Shown here: positions 18,369 through 26,004 of the stretch, in pieces | Layout of the letters: every line of letters begins with the position of its first letter | Numbering within the stretch: the stretch's first letter is position 1 | From: a virus | Direction: 5' to 3' (one strand) | IMG/VR virus record: IMGVR_UViG_3300025883_000003 | Location: 43,830-107,829 of that record | DNA length: 64,000 nucleotides | The notes under the pieces: model-generated | What the model was told of the DNA's origin: nothing | What the model saw: only the letters and a program-made list of their open reading frames with translations | Databases searched by the model: none | Made by a program: the position numbers and the translations under genes

Positions 18369-19283
18369 ATGCGCGCACTGGTTTTAGGGGGCGGGGGTAG
18401 CAAGGGGCCGTACCATTTGGGTGCGATCACCACGTTGCTATCCCAAGGATATCGGTTCGATCTATTCGCGGGCGTGAGCGTGGGGGCGCTCGTCGCCGCG
18501 TATCTGGCGCAGTTCGATGATCGCGAAGTGCTCATGGGGCACCGTGCGCTGGTCGATACCATGCTGCGCGTGAACACGCGGGATATCTGGCGCAACTGGA
18601 AGTTCTGGCGCCGCGCCGCGGGCATGTGGAAGTCGAGCATCTACAACTCCAAGGGGCTTCACCGGCTCATCGATAAGAGCATCGATCCAAAGAAGGTGCG
18701 GGAGAGCGGAAAGAAGCTGCGCATCGGGGCCGTGGATCTCTACAGCCGGGGCTACACGATCTTCGATGAGAACTACGTTCCGCTCACCAAAGCCATTGCA
18801 GCGAGCGCATCGATTCCGTTCGCGTTCAGTCCGGTGGCGATGGGGGAGAGCCTTTGGATCGATGGGGGTGTGCGCAGTGTCACGCCGTTGGCGTCGGCCA
18901 TTGAAGCGGGGGCCACCGAAGTCGTCGCGATCACCTTGCAAGCCAAGAACCCGAGCTTGCGGTTCGAAAAGAAACCCAACGCGCTCGACATTGGGCTCCG
19001 CTCGATTGATCTCATGAGCGATGAAATCGTCGCCAAGGATATCAAGATCGCGCAGCTCTACACGAAGGTCCGAAGCCTTGAGCTACAGCTCGCCGGGGCC
19101 ACCGGGCGCTCGCTCGATAAGACCACGAACAAGCGGGCCGTGCATGTGCTCCACATCCGGCCGGAGTTGGGGCTGAACGAGGATAGCTCTGTGTTCGATC
19201 CCGCCGAAGCGGCACGGCTCTACCAGCAAGGCCAGGAAGACGCGCGTCACGCGGTGCTTGCGGACGTGCCCTTGACTACCTAA
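18369..19283 (+). CDS. Patatin-like phospholipase
   Basis: Serine acyl hydrolase of the patatin family. The oxyanion-hole Gly-rich loop GGGGSKG (7-13), nucleophile elbow GVSVG with Ser37, and the catalytic dyad Asp in DGG (Asp165) are all present, so the enzyme should be active. At 304 residues it is a single-domain member with no signal peptide or membrane segment. It follows the appendage genes and has its own GGGGGAAAT ribosome site at an ATG. Possible roles are membrane damage during entry or lysis, or lipid signalling; the sequence does not choose between them. Confidence 0.85.
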   Translation: MRALVLGGGGSKGPYHLGAITTLLSQGYRFDLFAGVSVGALVAAYLAQFDDREVLMGHRALVDTMLRVNTRDIWRNWKFWRRAAGMWKSSIYNSKGLHRLIDKSIDPKKVRESGKKLRIGAVDLYSRGYTIFDENYVPLTKAIAASASIPFAFSPVAMGESLWIDGGVRSVTPLASAIEAGATEVVAITLQAKNPSLRFEKKPNALDIGLRSIDLMSDEIVAKDIKIAQLYTKVRSLELQLAGATGRSLDKTTNKRAVHVLHIRPELGLNEDSSVFDPAEAARLYQQGQEDARHAVLADVPLTT

Positions 19284-19307
19284 CCGACCGTATACTATCG
19301 TGGGATA

Positions 19308-19976
19308 ATGACCGCGGAGCCATACCCTTGGGAGCGTGAAGCCGACGAATACGAAGGCGAGTCGGGCGGGTTCAAGGTTCGGCTTCGGCGGAACACGGAA
19401 ATGGGCACGTGGTGCGGCTACATCATTATCCCCGAAGAGCATCCGTGGCATGGGCTTTCGTACGGCGATCTCGAAGAAAGCGGCGTGACCGTGCACGGCG
19501 GGGTCACGTACACAGGCGATGACATATTCCATGAAGAGTGGGCGGTCGGCTTTGACTGCGGGCACGCCTTTGACCTGATCCCCATGTTCGTAAGCGGGAA
19601 GTTCGCGGGCTCCGCACTCGAAACCATGAACGCAGGCACGTACCGGGACATGGCGTACGTGCTCGATGAGTGCCGGCAGTTGGCCGTGCAAGCGGGCAAG
19701 GTGTTCACGCCGCCGCCGTTACCGCGCTCGACCGATCCGCTCGACCGTTCCGATGACGAGCTGCGCCAAGCCTTGCGCGCGTTGCGTGGGGAAGCAGAGC
19801 CCGAGCCCAAACCGGAGCCCGTTCTCGATCCCGTGACGGGCACACCGCTTGAGTACACCCGCGAAATGGGCGAGACCGATGCGGAGTTCAAGCGGCGTAT
19901 CATCGAAGATAACGCGCGCGTGGCTGCGGGCATGGCGCCCCGTCGCCGTCGTGTGGAGCGCAAAGACCCATGGTAG
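19308..19976 (+). CDS. Conserved phage hypothetical protein with SDxEL motif linker
   Basis: A 222-residue protein. Residues 30-130 (WCGYIIIPEEHPWHG, then VHGGVTYTG, GFDCGHAFD, and a final YRDMAYVLDE helix) belong to a family I have seen often in phage and plasmid genomes without assigned function. Residues 148-160 carry the motif SDDELRQALRALRGE followed by a Pro/Glu linker. The ATG follows GGGATA. TATACT at 19291-19296 may be a -10 element for this gene. Confidence 0.75.
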   Translation: MTAEPYPWEREADEYEGESGGFKVRLRRNTEMGTWCGYIIIPEEHPWHGLSYGDLEESGVTVHGGVTYTGDDIFHEEWAVGFDCGHAFDLIPMFVSGKFAGSALETMNAGTYRDMAYVLDECRQLAVQAGKVFTPPPLPRSTDPLDRSDDELRQALRALRGEAEPEPKPEPVLDPVTGTPLEYTREMGETDAEFKRRIIEDNARVAAGMAPRRRRVERKDPW

Positions 19977-20698
19977 AGGAAGACACCACCGGGCTGAGCG
20001 ATGACGCGCTGCGAGACCGCTTGCGGGTGCTTCGTGGGGAGCCTGTACCCGAGCCCGCTCCAACGCCGGTTCCGGCTCCGATGCCCGCGTTCGCAATGCC
20101 TGATTTGCGCCCGTACGGGTTGCAGCCCTTGGAGATCACCGCGACCAAAGACGGCGTGTACGATTCGATTCGCTACGAAATGCGGGCGCGCGTGGTGACC
20201 GATGAGGGGCGCAACCGTGTTTTGGCGTCCATCCGAGGGAACACCCCGATGCACATGCCCGACGTGTTCCCGATTATCGAGAGCGATGGGGTGATCGCCA
20301 CGCGCTACGATAGCGACAACGAGGAAGTGACCTTGCAAGCGGTGATCAGTCTCGAAGAGATCGTGGACGCGGCGACGCCGCCGCGCACCCGGAAGCCGAG
20401 CCCCAAGCCCGCGGGATGGCCGATGCTGATCGTGGGCCGGCGGGAACGGGCCGAAGACTTCGCGCGGTCCCAAGGGCTCGACAAAAAGGATTGGCGGTGG
20501 GTCCGCACGCCGCGCGATTTGCTGGGCTTCATGGGGCGGGACGCGCACATGCGTGTGCTCGATGAGGGCCACCCGCTTACCTCGCGCGAGCTAGAAGAGC
20601 TGTTGGAGCTTGCCAAGGATCGCGGCATTCACACGGAAATGGTGACGTTCGGTCCCGAGCACGAGCGCGACCCCCTTTCGTGGGCTCGCAAGCTGTGA
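19970..20698 (+). CDS. Hypothetical protein with N-terminal SDxxLxxRLRxLRG motif
   Basis: A 242-residue protein overlapping the end of the previous gene. The motif LSDDALRDRLRVLRGE (9-24) is followed by a Pro/Val/Glu linker, a beta-rich domain (about 60-130) and a C-terminal alpha/beta part containing a Rossmann-like LIVGRRERAEDFARS stretch. Function is unknown. Confidence 0.65.
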   Translation: MVEEDTTGLSDDALRDRLRVLRGEPVPEPAPTPVPAPMPAFAMPDLRPYGLQPLEITATKDGVYDSIRYEMRARVVTDEGRNRVLASIRGNTPMHMPDVFPIIESDGVIATRYDSDNEEVTLQAVISLEEIVDAATPPRTRKPSPKPAGWPMLIVGRRERAEDFARSQGLDKKDWRWVRTPRDLLGFMGRDAHMRVLDEGHPLTSRELEELLELAKDRGIHTEMVTFGPEHERDPLSWARKL

Positions 20699-20795
20699 TT
20701 ATCCTTTGGCCGCGGCAGTGGCTTGGGTGCCTTGCACGCTTCGTTCAACTCCCCCCATTTGCTCATTCCAAACAGTGTGCCGTATCCTGAGCCCC

Positions 20796-21221
20796 ATGCC
20801 CCCCGATGAGAGCACCGAAGAGCTAAGCGACTTCGAGCTGACGCAACGGCTTCGCGCGGCTCGTGGGCAGCCCCCACTGCCCGACCCTGAGAGCATCGAA
20901 GCCAAGTTGCGTGCTGGCGCGGAAGCCATGATCGAAGAGCACCGCGGTATCCGCGGCATTGACTACTCGCGCATCGTGATTGACGATCCCATCCCGATCG
21001 CCATCCCGGCGCCCTTCGTTGGCACACCGCCGATCCCCTACAAGTGGCCGGTCAAGTACAAGCACGGGCCGGTCAAGTACAAGCACGGCACGATGAAGAT
21101 TGGCGACGGGCCGATCGTTTCCATCGGCAGTACGAGTGACAACGCCATCGCGCTCGCCGCCGGGCCGATGACGAGCGGCACGGTCACGGGAAGGCTCAAG
21201 GCGTGGACCGGCAAAAAGTAA
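20796..21221 (+). CDS. Hypothetical protein with SDxEL motif and tandem VKYKHG repeat
   Basis: A 141-residue protein from ATG 20796. It opens with a motif copy LSDFELTQRLRAARGQ. Later it carries two tandem 21-bp copies encoding PVKYKHG (about 21047-21088). The C-terminus is Gly/Ser/Thr-rich, as in small virion or linker proteins. The 97 bases upstream carry no gene; no convincing promoter was found there. Confidence 0.6.
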   Translation: MPPDESTEELSDFELTQRLRAARGQPPLPDPESIEAKLRAGAEAMIEEHRGIRGIDYSRIVIDDPIPIAIPAPFVGTPPIPYKWPVKYKHGPVKYKHGTMKIGDGPIVSIGSTSDNAIALAAGPMTSGTVTGRLKAWTGKK

Positions 21222-21418
21222 CCGACGCGGCTATCGAGCTAGCGGAAGCGACGCTCGACATGCTGAGCCATCGCAATGCGCATCCGGTGTTGCACGTGAA
21301 ACGAGCCTATCGTGCCGAAGTGACTGCGGACAAAGAAGCGCTGTTCCTGCAAAAGCTCGTGACCTATCAACAGCGCAAGCGGTGGCTCGCAAGCAAACCC
21401 CCTGAAGAACGTGTATAA
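21203..21418 (+). CDS. Small hypothetical protein
   Basis: A 71-residue, basic, mostly helical protein from GTG 21203, overlapping the previous gene by 19 bases. No family is recognised. Confidence 0.55.
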   Translation: MDRQKVTDAAIELAEATLDMLSHRNAHPVLHVKRAYRAEVTADKEALFLQKLVTYQQRKRWLASKPPEERV

Positions 21419-21432
21419 AGCCCGCGGGGGCC

Positions 21433-21645
21433 ATGGAATTAGAGACGTTCGTGGAGCATGCAGGGCGCTACGTGCACTTGCAGAAGAAGCTCACCCGAAA
21501 AGCCTTGCTGCAAGCGCTGGACGGGCACGATAGTCTGCATCCTGACGATGCGGATGCGTTGGCTGATTTTCTCGAAGAGCTGAGTGCGGACCTAAGCGAT
21601 GAGGGGGCCACGCTCCGTTTGGCTGACGTGTTGCGTAGAGGATAA
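21433..21645 (+). CDS. Small acidic hypothetical protein
   Basis: A 70-residue helical protein from ATG 21433. The second half is strongly acidic (DADALADFLEELSADLSDEG). No family is recognised. Confidence 0.55.
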   Translation: MELETFVEHAGRYVHLQKKLTRKALLQALDGHDSLHPDDADALADFLEELSADLSDEGATLRLADVLRRG

Positions 21646-21655
21646 TCAAGAGCCG

Positions 21656-21856
21656 ATGACCGAAGTGGGGATATTGATGGTCGATTCAACCGAACCGTTG
21701 CGGTGCCTCGTGACGAACAATGCGTGTGGGACCGATACCCAACACGCATGCGAGTGCCCGGCGTGCCAACTTCATGCGAAGTTCGATGAGACCTTCGATG
21801 ACAGCACCGTGCCTGAGCCGCCCATTGAATGGCAGGCGCCAGGGGGCAGTCTGTGA
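21656..21856 (+). CDS. Small Cys-rich protein
   Basis: A 66-residue protein from ATG 21656, preceded by AGAGGATAA. Five cysteines (C at 17 and 23, then CECPAC at about 31-36) suggest a zinc site. The C-terminus is acidic and Pro-rich. Function is unknown. Confidence 0.55.
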   Translation: MTEVGILMVDSTEPLRCLVTNNACGTDTQHACECPACQLHAKFDETFDDSTVPEPPIEWQAPGGSL

Positions 21857-22254
21857 GTCATCCGGTGCAAGACGCCTTCGACAAGATCAATGACCGCCGC
21901 GTGGCGCTGATTGCGCGCAAGCACACGCCCGGTGTCAAACTTACCCCGGAACAAACGCGGGAGCTGGCGGCGTTGGAGCCGCGGTGCCTTGCGGTGGTCA
22001 ACGCGCTGTTCCCGCTCCCGAGTCTCGAAGAGCGGGCCAAGCTCTTGGGGCTGCCCGTGCCGGATAAGCACGTGGACGAGCGCCAGCTCGAAATGCTGTA
22101 CGCATGCGCGCCGCCTGATTGCGCATGGTGCGGCGAAGCGCACGAGGGTGGGCCGGAGCATTGCGCGAGCCCGTTCTGCGAGGATAATCAGAGGGAGCCG
22201 GAGGGGGCTGCCGGGGCCGAAAATCGCCTAGGCTGCCGATCGGGACCGTCTTAG
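21853..22254 (+). CDS. Hypothetical protein with C-terminal zinc-finger-like cluster
   Basis: A 133-residue protein from a GTG overlapping the previous stop. A helical first part is followed by CAPPDCAWC, then HEGG, HC and C within 25 residues, a likely zinc-binding cluster. It ends one base before the ribbon-helix-helix gene. Confidence 0.6.
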   Translation: MSHPVQDAFDKINDRRVALIARKHTPGVKLTPEQTRELAALEPRCLAVVNALFPLPSLEERAKLLGLPVPDKHVDERQLEMLYACAPPDCAWCGEAHEGGPEHCASPFCEDNQREPEGAAGAENRLGCRSGPS

Positions 22255-22668
22255 ATGGCCCGAAAAAAGATATCGACGACCGTTTACGTAGAGCCCGAGC
22301 AAGACGGCGCGCTCAAAAGGTTGCGAGATCGCACAGGAATCCCGATGGCCGTCCTTATCCGCGACGCCATCGATTCGATGCTTCGACGCTGGGAGAACGA
22401 CCATGACGTGCTCGACCACGTTGATCAGCTTCTCGCCGAAAAGCGCCAAGAGGCTGACGATCAAGCCCGCCATCCCGATCTCATGGTCGAAGAGCTAGAC
22501 GTGCTCGCCGAGCATTGCCGGCAAGTTGAGCTAGAGCGGGATCAGTGCCGGAACCTCGTGGAGCACTATCGAGCCGCGCTCAGAGGGGTCCAGAACCGCC
22601 TAGGCGAGCTTCTGACGGCTTCCCCGAGCTTCTACCTAGCCCAAGACGATGAAACCAAAGAGCCCTGA
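22255..22668 (+). CDS. Ribbon-helix-helix DNA-binding protein with coiled-coil tail
   Basis: Probable transcription regulator. Residues 3-45 fit the CopG/Arc ribbon-helix-helix fold: a strand KISTTVYVE, a helix PEQDGALKRLRDRTG and a second helix PMAVLIRDAIDSMLRR. The remaining 90 residues are a charged helical region likely used for oligomerisation. RHH proteins bind palindromic operators as dimers of dimers, so this is a candidate reader of the repeated TATACG-N6-CGTATA sites found elsewhere in the window. It abuts the preceding stop. Confidence 0.8.
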   Translation: MARKKISTTVYVEPEQDGALKRLRDRTGIPMAVLIRDAIDSMLRRWENDHDVLDHVDQLLAEKRQEADDQARHPDLMVEELDVLAEHCRQVELERDQCRNLVEHYRAALRGVQNRLGELLTASPSFYLAQDDETKEP

Positions 22669-22677
22669 GAGCGCCTT

Positions 22678-22875
22678 GTGATACCCCCAGAAGAGATTTT
22701 GCGAGAACGCATTCTTCGGGCCAAGGAAATGGTGCTGCGCTTGCAGTCCCAAACGGCGAATCAACAGCGATTCATCGAAGAGCTAGAGCGTATGTATCGC
22801 GAGCACTACATGCCCGAAGAGCCGGAGCCCGGCGAAGCCGACACGGCACGGCACAAGATCGTTCCGAAACGGTAA
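22678..22875 (+). CDS. Small coiled-coil protein
   Basis: A 65-residue protein from GTG 22678, helical for residues 4-45 with a short Pro/Glu tail. It directly follows the ribbon-helix-helix gene and may be co-transcribed with it. No family is recognised. Confidence 0.5.
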   Translation: MIPPEEILRERILRAKEMVLRLQSQTANQQRFIEELERMYREHYMPEEPEPGEADTARHKIVPKR

Positions 22876-22916
22876 AGCGCTCGCCCATACCGCCGCTTGC
22901 GTGGTAGTTCGGGGCG

Positions 22917-23267
22917 ATGGCAAAGCAGCTCGATCTGGACTTCACCAAAGCACGCCGCGATCAAACCCTTCCGTACGCGAAAGGCGTGGACACGAGCAGA
23001 GCCGCGGCGTCGGATGCGCGGCCTACAGCCGGGGCGATTCGCGTGAATATATTCAGGGCGATTCTTGCGAGTCAGCGTAGGGGTTACATCGCCGATGAGC
23101 TGGTAGCCGAAGGGCTTGCCTATTCGCAGTCTGCATCGCCGCGTTTGCAAGAGCTGCGCAAGATGGGGCTCATCGTGCGCACCAAACGGATGCGACCAAC
23201 GCGCACGGGAAAGAACGCCTACGTGCACGTAGCCACGGAGTTCTATGTGCCCGTCGAAGACGACTGA
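22917..23267 (+). CDS. Winged-helix DNA-binding protein
   Basis: A 116-residue protein. Residues 40-110 form a winged helix-turn-helix: helix 1 VNIFRAILASQRRG, then YIADELVAEG, recognition helix SQSASPRLQELRKMG, and a wing LIVRTKRMRPTRTGKNAYVH. It is the last plus-strand gene before the strand switch, so it could control the divergent or convergent neighbours. Promoter-binding is inferred. Confidence 0.7.
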   Translation: MAKQLDLDFTKARRDQTLPYAKGVDTSRAAASDARPTAGAIRVNIFRAILASQRRGYIADELVAEGLAYSQSASPRLQELRKMGLIVRTKRMRPTRTGKNAYVHVATEFYVPVEDD

Positions 23268-23274
23268 AAATCTC

Positions 23275-23363
23275 CCTTGGCGTCGCCCGTGCTTGAATCT
23301 GATCCCGTGTGAGGGGGTCACGCTGAACCCGACCTGTTTTTGCGCGTCGGGCGACCACCAAGG
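23275..23363. other. Long imperfect hairpin at the strand-switch region
   Basis: CCTTGG (23275-23280) pairs with CCAAGG (23358-23363) and GTCGCCCG (23282-23289) pairs with CGGGCGAC (23348-23355), giving a 14-bp interrupted stem around a 58-base loop that can itself fold. It begins eight bases after the winged-helix gene. It could be a bidirectional terminator, a structured RNA or a processing site. No U-tract follows on the plus strand. Confidence 0.55.
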
Positions 23364-23457
23364 AAGGGGGAATGACCCCACACTAAGCGTGGGCCGACCT
23401 AGTGTCAACGTGTGTGCTGGGTACTAAGATCAGTGGGTTTTAGTAGCAGGCTAGTAC

Positions 23458-23532
23458 CTAGCAGCTCGACACGAGCGCGTAGAGGATAAGGCCGGCGGCC
23501 AAGGCCAAGCCGAGCACGGTTTCGAGGTCCAT
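23458..23532 (-). CDS. Possible 24-residue single-pass membrane peptide
   Basis: An ATG-initiated frame encodes a peptide that is almost entirely a transmembrane helix (VLGLALAAGLILYALVSS). No good ribosome site is visible, so expression is uncertain. It faces the other tiny membrane ORF at 23604. Confidence 0.25.
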   Translation of the reverse strand: MDLETVLGLALAAGLILYALVSSC

Positions 23533-23603
23533 GCGCCAAGACTACGTGAGCCGGCGGGGCCGCGCAGCATACGGTAAGCTCTTGCGCTGGGGGGACACAA
23601 CGC

Positions 23604-23693
23604 ATGCCTACCGAAGAGCGGAACGCATTAGCCTTGCTCATGATCACCGGCATGGTGATCATCGCGTATCAGACCGTGGCGCTAGGATGGTGA
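23604..23693 (+). CDS. Possible 29-residue single-pass membrane peptide
   Basis: An ATG after GGGGGGA (about ten bases upstream) opens a peptide with a charged start (MPTEERN) and one hydrophobic helix (ALALLMITGMVIIAYQTVALG). Such peptides occur as small phage membrane effectors. It overlaps the 3' end of the minus-strand gene at 23682 by 12 bases. Too short for family assignment. Confidence 0.4.
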   Translation: MPTEERNALALLMITGMVIIAYQTVALGW

Positions 23694-23939
23694 CGGCGTG
23701 TCGCGGGTCGTCCGTATATCCCCGGTCTCAATGAACACGAGGGCCAGATCGTCGGAACATTCTTCGGCGTAGAAGCCTGAGACGCCATTGAGACCGGGGC
23801 GGAACAGAAGCCAGCCGCGTTTGGTGTACCGGGCGAAGCGATCGCCGTTGGTAACGCTCAAATGCGGTGTGCCGATTTGCACGCCACCACCCACGTCCGT
23901 GAACGCCTCTTGGAGTTGGTGCATGCGGTCGGGGGACAT
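23682..23939 (-). CDS. Small hypothetical protein
   Basis: An 85-residue protein, last of the minus-strand block. It has a compact mixed alpha/beta look (VQIGTPHLSVTNGDRFARYT) and no recognised family. Confidence 0.6.
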   Translation of the reverse strand: MSPDRMHQLQEAFTDVGGGVQIGTPHLSVTNGDRFARYTKRGWLLFRPGLNGVSGFYAEECSDDLALVFIETGDIRTTRDTPSPS

Positions 23940-23996
23940 GACGGGGATCGCCTTTCAGTCTCCGTTCTACGTCCCGCGCATAAAATGCGCCAGACC

Positions 23997-24197
23997 CTAG
24001 TTTGCGGACCCGCCCTTGATCGGGATGGTCGCGCCGTCCGCGTCGCCTTTGGATGCGGGGCACAAGCACTCGAAAAACAGCCGCCATCGCGAGCCGCTTT
24101 TGGTGACGTAGCTGGGCGTGTAGTTCGCGTACTCCGCGATCAGCCCATCGATGGACGAGTGGCCGGGGAGGGGCTTGCTCAAGTCGAGGGGGCTCAT
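23997..24197 (-). CDS. Small hypothetical protein
   Basis: A 66-residue protein whose ATG overlaps the stop of the upstream gene at 24194. It contains two cysteines (FECLCP) and a Lys/Gly-rich end. No family is recognised. Confidence 0.6.
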   Translation of the reverse strand: MSPLDLSKPLPGHSSIDGLIAEYANYTPSYVTKSGSRWRLFFECLCPASKGDADGATIPIKGGSAN

Positions 24198-24472
24198 GAC
24201 TCTTCTGCTTTCCGCAGATCGTTGATCAGCGCATCCAAGTGGTTCAGCTCAGCCCAATCGCGATCCGTGAGGATATCGGCGGAGCATTGCGTCGTGAGCT
24301 TGCGGTGCTTGAGCCAGGCAAGTGCGTCGTGATTGTCGCCGCTCACGTCGCCGTCTTGGGCGATCAGCAAGGCGTTGCGCACGAATCCGGGCAGCCCGTT
24401 GAAAAAGCGAATGCGCTCATCGGTGGCGGCGAAGCGGGTTTCGTCTTCGTTGGTCCAGCTTTTGTCGATCAT
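24194..24472 (-). CDS. Small hypothetical protein, first gene after operator promoter
   Basis: A 92-residue acidic helical protein. It is the first gene downstream of the strong operator-containing promoter at 24496-24525, and its ATG follows the leader GGGTGAAGGGA shared by these promoters. No family is recognised. Confidence 0.7.
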   Translation of the reverse strand: MIDKSWTNEDETRFAATDERIRFFNGLPGFVRNALLIAQDGDVSGDNHDALAWLKHRKLTTQCSADILTDRDWAELNHLDALINDLRKAEES

Positions 24473-24495
24473 GGTCTCGTCGTCCCTTCACCCTA

Positions 24496-24525
24496 AGTAT
24501 ACGACGGACCGTATAGTTGTGTCAA
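24496..24525 (-). promoter_or_regulatory. Sigma70-like promoter with palindromic operator in the spacer
   Basis: Reading the minus strand: TTGACA (24525-24520), an 18-base spacer, TATACT (24501-24496). The 18-bp palindrome TATACGACGGACCGTATA occupies 24498-24515, covering the spacer and part of the -10, so a bound protein would block polymerase. The -35 overlaps the stop codon of the transglutaminase-like gene. Downstream is a leader with TGAAGGGA before the ATG at 24472. Confidence 0.8.
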
Positions 24526-25103
24526 GGGACCAGGGTTTTGGCCCCTTTGAAGCGGAATTTGGGGCTCAAATTGGGGCGCAGCGTCACTTCGGTCATGCCC
24601 GCAGCGAGTAGGACTGCGCCGTAGCCTTCCGCCACATCGGTGGCCCATCCCCATGTATCAAGTGTGGGACGCGGGTCGCCGTAGTCGCACCAAAGCCGCG
24701 CCGTACCGCGCTCGAAGACGCAGACGACGTGCCCCTTGCCCTTCTCGCCGGGCTTGGCGTACCACGCCGACGCGAACCACGCGCGGTCGGCGATCCCGCT
24801 TTGCAGCAAGGCGGTGCACCAATACATGGCGTGGTCATCGCAGTCACCAAACTCCGTGGCGCCTTCGTTGATCCGCTTCTGAAACTTGCGCGGGTCCATG
24901 AGCACATCGAGCACGCCGCGAAGTGGATCAGGCCGCCAGCCGTCGCCCCATCGCAGTGCTTCGGCGATCTCGCGCGTGTTCATGTAGTGGTCGATCTCCG
25001 GCCATCGCCGAAGTCGCGTAAGGTTCATGGTGAGCCCGTACCAAAGCGGCACGAGCACGCGGTAGAGGCGCCTGTAGAACAAGCGCGCCAATCTGTTGAG
25101 CAT
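24522..25103 (-). CDS. Transglutaminase-like cysteine protease-fold protein
   Basis: A 193-residue protein with a papain/transglutaminase-like catalytic arrangement: Cys88 in GDCDDHA, His125 in GHVVCVF, and Asp140 (or Asp143) in LWCDYGDP. This Cys-His-Asp order and spacing fit bacterial transglutaminase-like cysteine proteinases. The N-terminal 35 residues are basic and aromatic (FYRRLYRVLVPLWYGL) and might bind membrane. Substrate is unknown. It is in the minus-strand accessory block, which suggests a host-directed or virion-maturation role. Confidence 0.65.
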   Translation of the reverse strand: MLNRLARLFYRRLYRVLVPLWYGLTMNLTRLRRWPEIDHYMNTREIAEALRWGDGWRPDPLRGVLDVLMDPRKFQKRINEGATEFGDCDDHAMYWCTALLQSGIADRAWFASAWYAKPGEKGKGHVVCVFERGTARLWCDYGDPRPTLDTWGWATDVAEGYGAVLLAAGMTEVTLRPNLSPKFRFKGAKTLVP

Positions 25104-25127
25104 GGAAAGTTCCCCCTAGGCCAAAGC

Positions 25128-25427
25128 CTAGCGGGTGCCGGGGGTGTATCGCCACGGACTAGGCCGGCAACCGGGGCCGATGGGATCGATCGTGTCGCGG
25201 TGCGCGAAGGTGAAGGTGCAGCGCAAGTCGGGGTGGCGGTTGTACCAATCGAACGCTTCACGGATCGGTTTGCCTGTGAAGCGTTTCAAGCTGGGGACGG
25301 TACGGAGGATAATGCCGTCGAGCACCATGCAGTCGACCTTGAGCGAAGCTGTGCGGAAGTGGGCGACGCCTGTGAAGTTGCCCCAACTGAACGTGCCGGA
25401 TGAAGGGGGTCCGAAGTCTATCTCCAT
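25128..25427 (-). CDS. Hypothetical protein
   Basis: A 99-residue protein with a beta-rich first part (GTFSWGNFTGVAHFRTASLKV) and a C-terminus rich in Pro, Arg and aromatic residues. The ATG follows AAGGATA, the recurring ribosome site of this block. No family is recognised. Confidence 0.6.
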   Translation of the reverse strand: MEIDFGPPSSGTFSWGNFTGVAHFRTASLKVDCMVLDGIILRTVPSLKRFTGKPIREAFDWYNRHPDLRCTFTFAHRDTIDPIGPGCRPSPWRYTPGTR

Positions 25428-25432
25428 TATCC

Positions 25433-25795
25433 TTAGCTCCCATGGTAGAGGCGTTCCATCTGCCGGCTTCGGTCGATTTGGTGCGGGTCATCGAGTGCGG
25501 GGGCGAGCCGCATGATGCCTTGCTCGCGTTGGATGAACAGCTCGCTCTGCTTGTCGGGCCAGTCGTCCGGTACGAACATGCGGAAGCGCCCCGCGGGGCC
25601 GTGCACGTGTAGGGTTTTCAGTGTGCGCCGCGTGTACGTAGCGTCTTCGACGGGGAGTGCGTCGTAGCGCTCTTTGAGAAGCGGTCGTAGGCCGTGGAAG
25701 TCGCGGTCGGCGTACTGGTAGTGCCCGCCGTACTCCCCTTCGAGGATCATGGCCGTGCCGTTGTGGCGGATGGCGATGTAGCGGCCTTTGCCCAT
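25433..25795 (-). CDS. Hypothetical protein
   Basis: A 120-residue protein, ATG preceded by GAAGGATA-like sequence and overlapping the stop of the next upstream gene by one base. Mixed alpha/beta with many Arg and His. No family is recognised. Confidence 0.65.
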   Translation of the reverse strand: MGKGRYIAIRHNGTAMILEGEYGGHYQYADRDFHGLRPLLKERYDALPVEDATYTRRTLKTLHVHGPAGRFRMFVPDDWPDKQSELFIQREQGIMRLAPALDDPHQIDRSRQMERLYHGS

Positions 25796-26004
25796 TATCC
25801 TTCGATGTGCTCTAGGTTGTCGGGTTGGGTTAGGAACGAGAAGCCGGGGGTCTCTTGCGGCTCGCCATTATCGTCGACGCGATCGATCTGCACGAGCACG
25901 GCGGGCTTGCCGCGTAGTGTGCTCGTGCGCATGACCGTGCCGCGCAGCTCGCCCGCGACGGGGTGCAGTAGGCGAACACGGTCATGGGGCTCGAAGGTTT
26001 TCAT
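25795..26004 (-). CDS. Small SH3-like beta-barrel protein
   Basis: A 69-residue protein with the strand pattern of a small barrel (DRVRLLHPVAGELRGTVMRTS, then KPAVLVQIDRVDD). KOW/SH3-like folds of this size often bind nucleic acid or ribosomes; this is inferred from pattern only. The ATG follows AAAGGATA. Confidence 0.6.
   Translation of the reverse strand: MKTFEPHDRVRLLHPVAGELRGTVMRTSTLRGKPAVLVQIDRVDDNGEPQETPGFSFLTQPDNLEHIEG

Larger units (their letters stand above)
23268..23681. other. Intergenic region between converging gene blocks
   Basis: About 400 bases without an ordinary gene. It holds the long hairpin, a further inverted repeat ACACTA...TAGTGT (23381-23406), a TACTAA...TTAGTA pair near 23425-23445, and two tiny ORFs with membrane character listed separately. 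Confidence 0.6.

Noticed and set aside
19272-19296. TTGACT and TATACT as another operator promoter before 19308
   Set aside because: The spacing is 13 bases and only one operator arm (CGTATA) is present; at most it is a -10 region.
23245-24611. Several plus-strand frames over the start of the minus-strand block (for example 23862-24332)
   Set aside because: They lack ribosome sites and lie opposite minus-strand genes that have consistent overlaps and starts.
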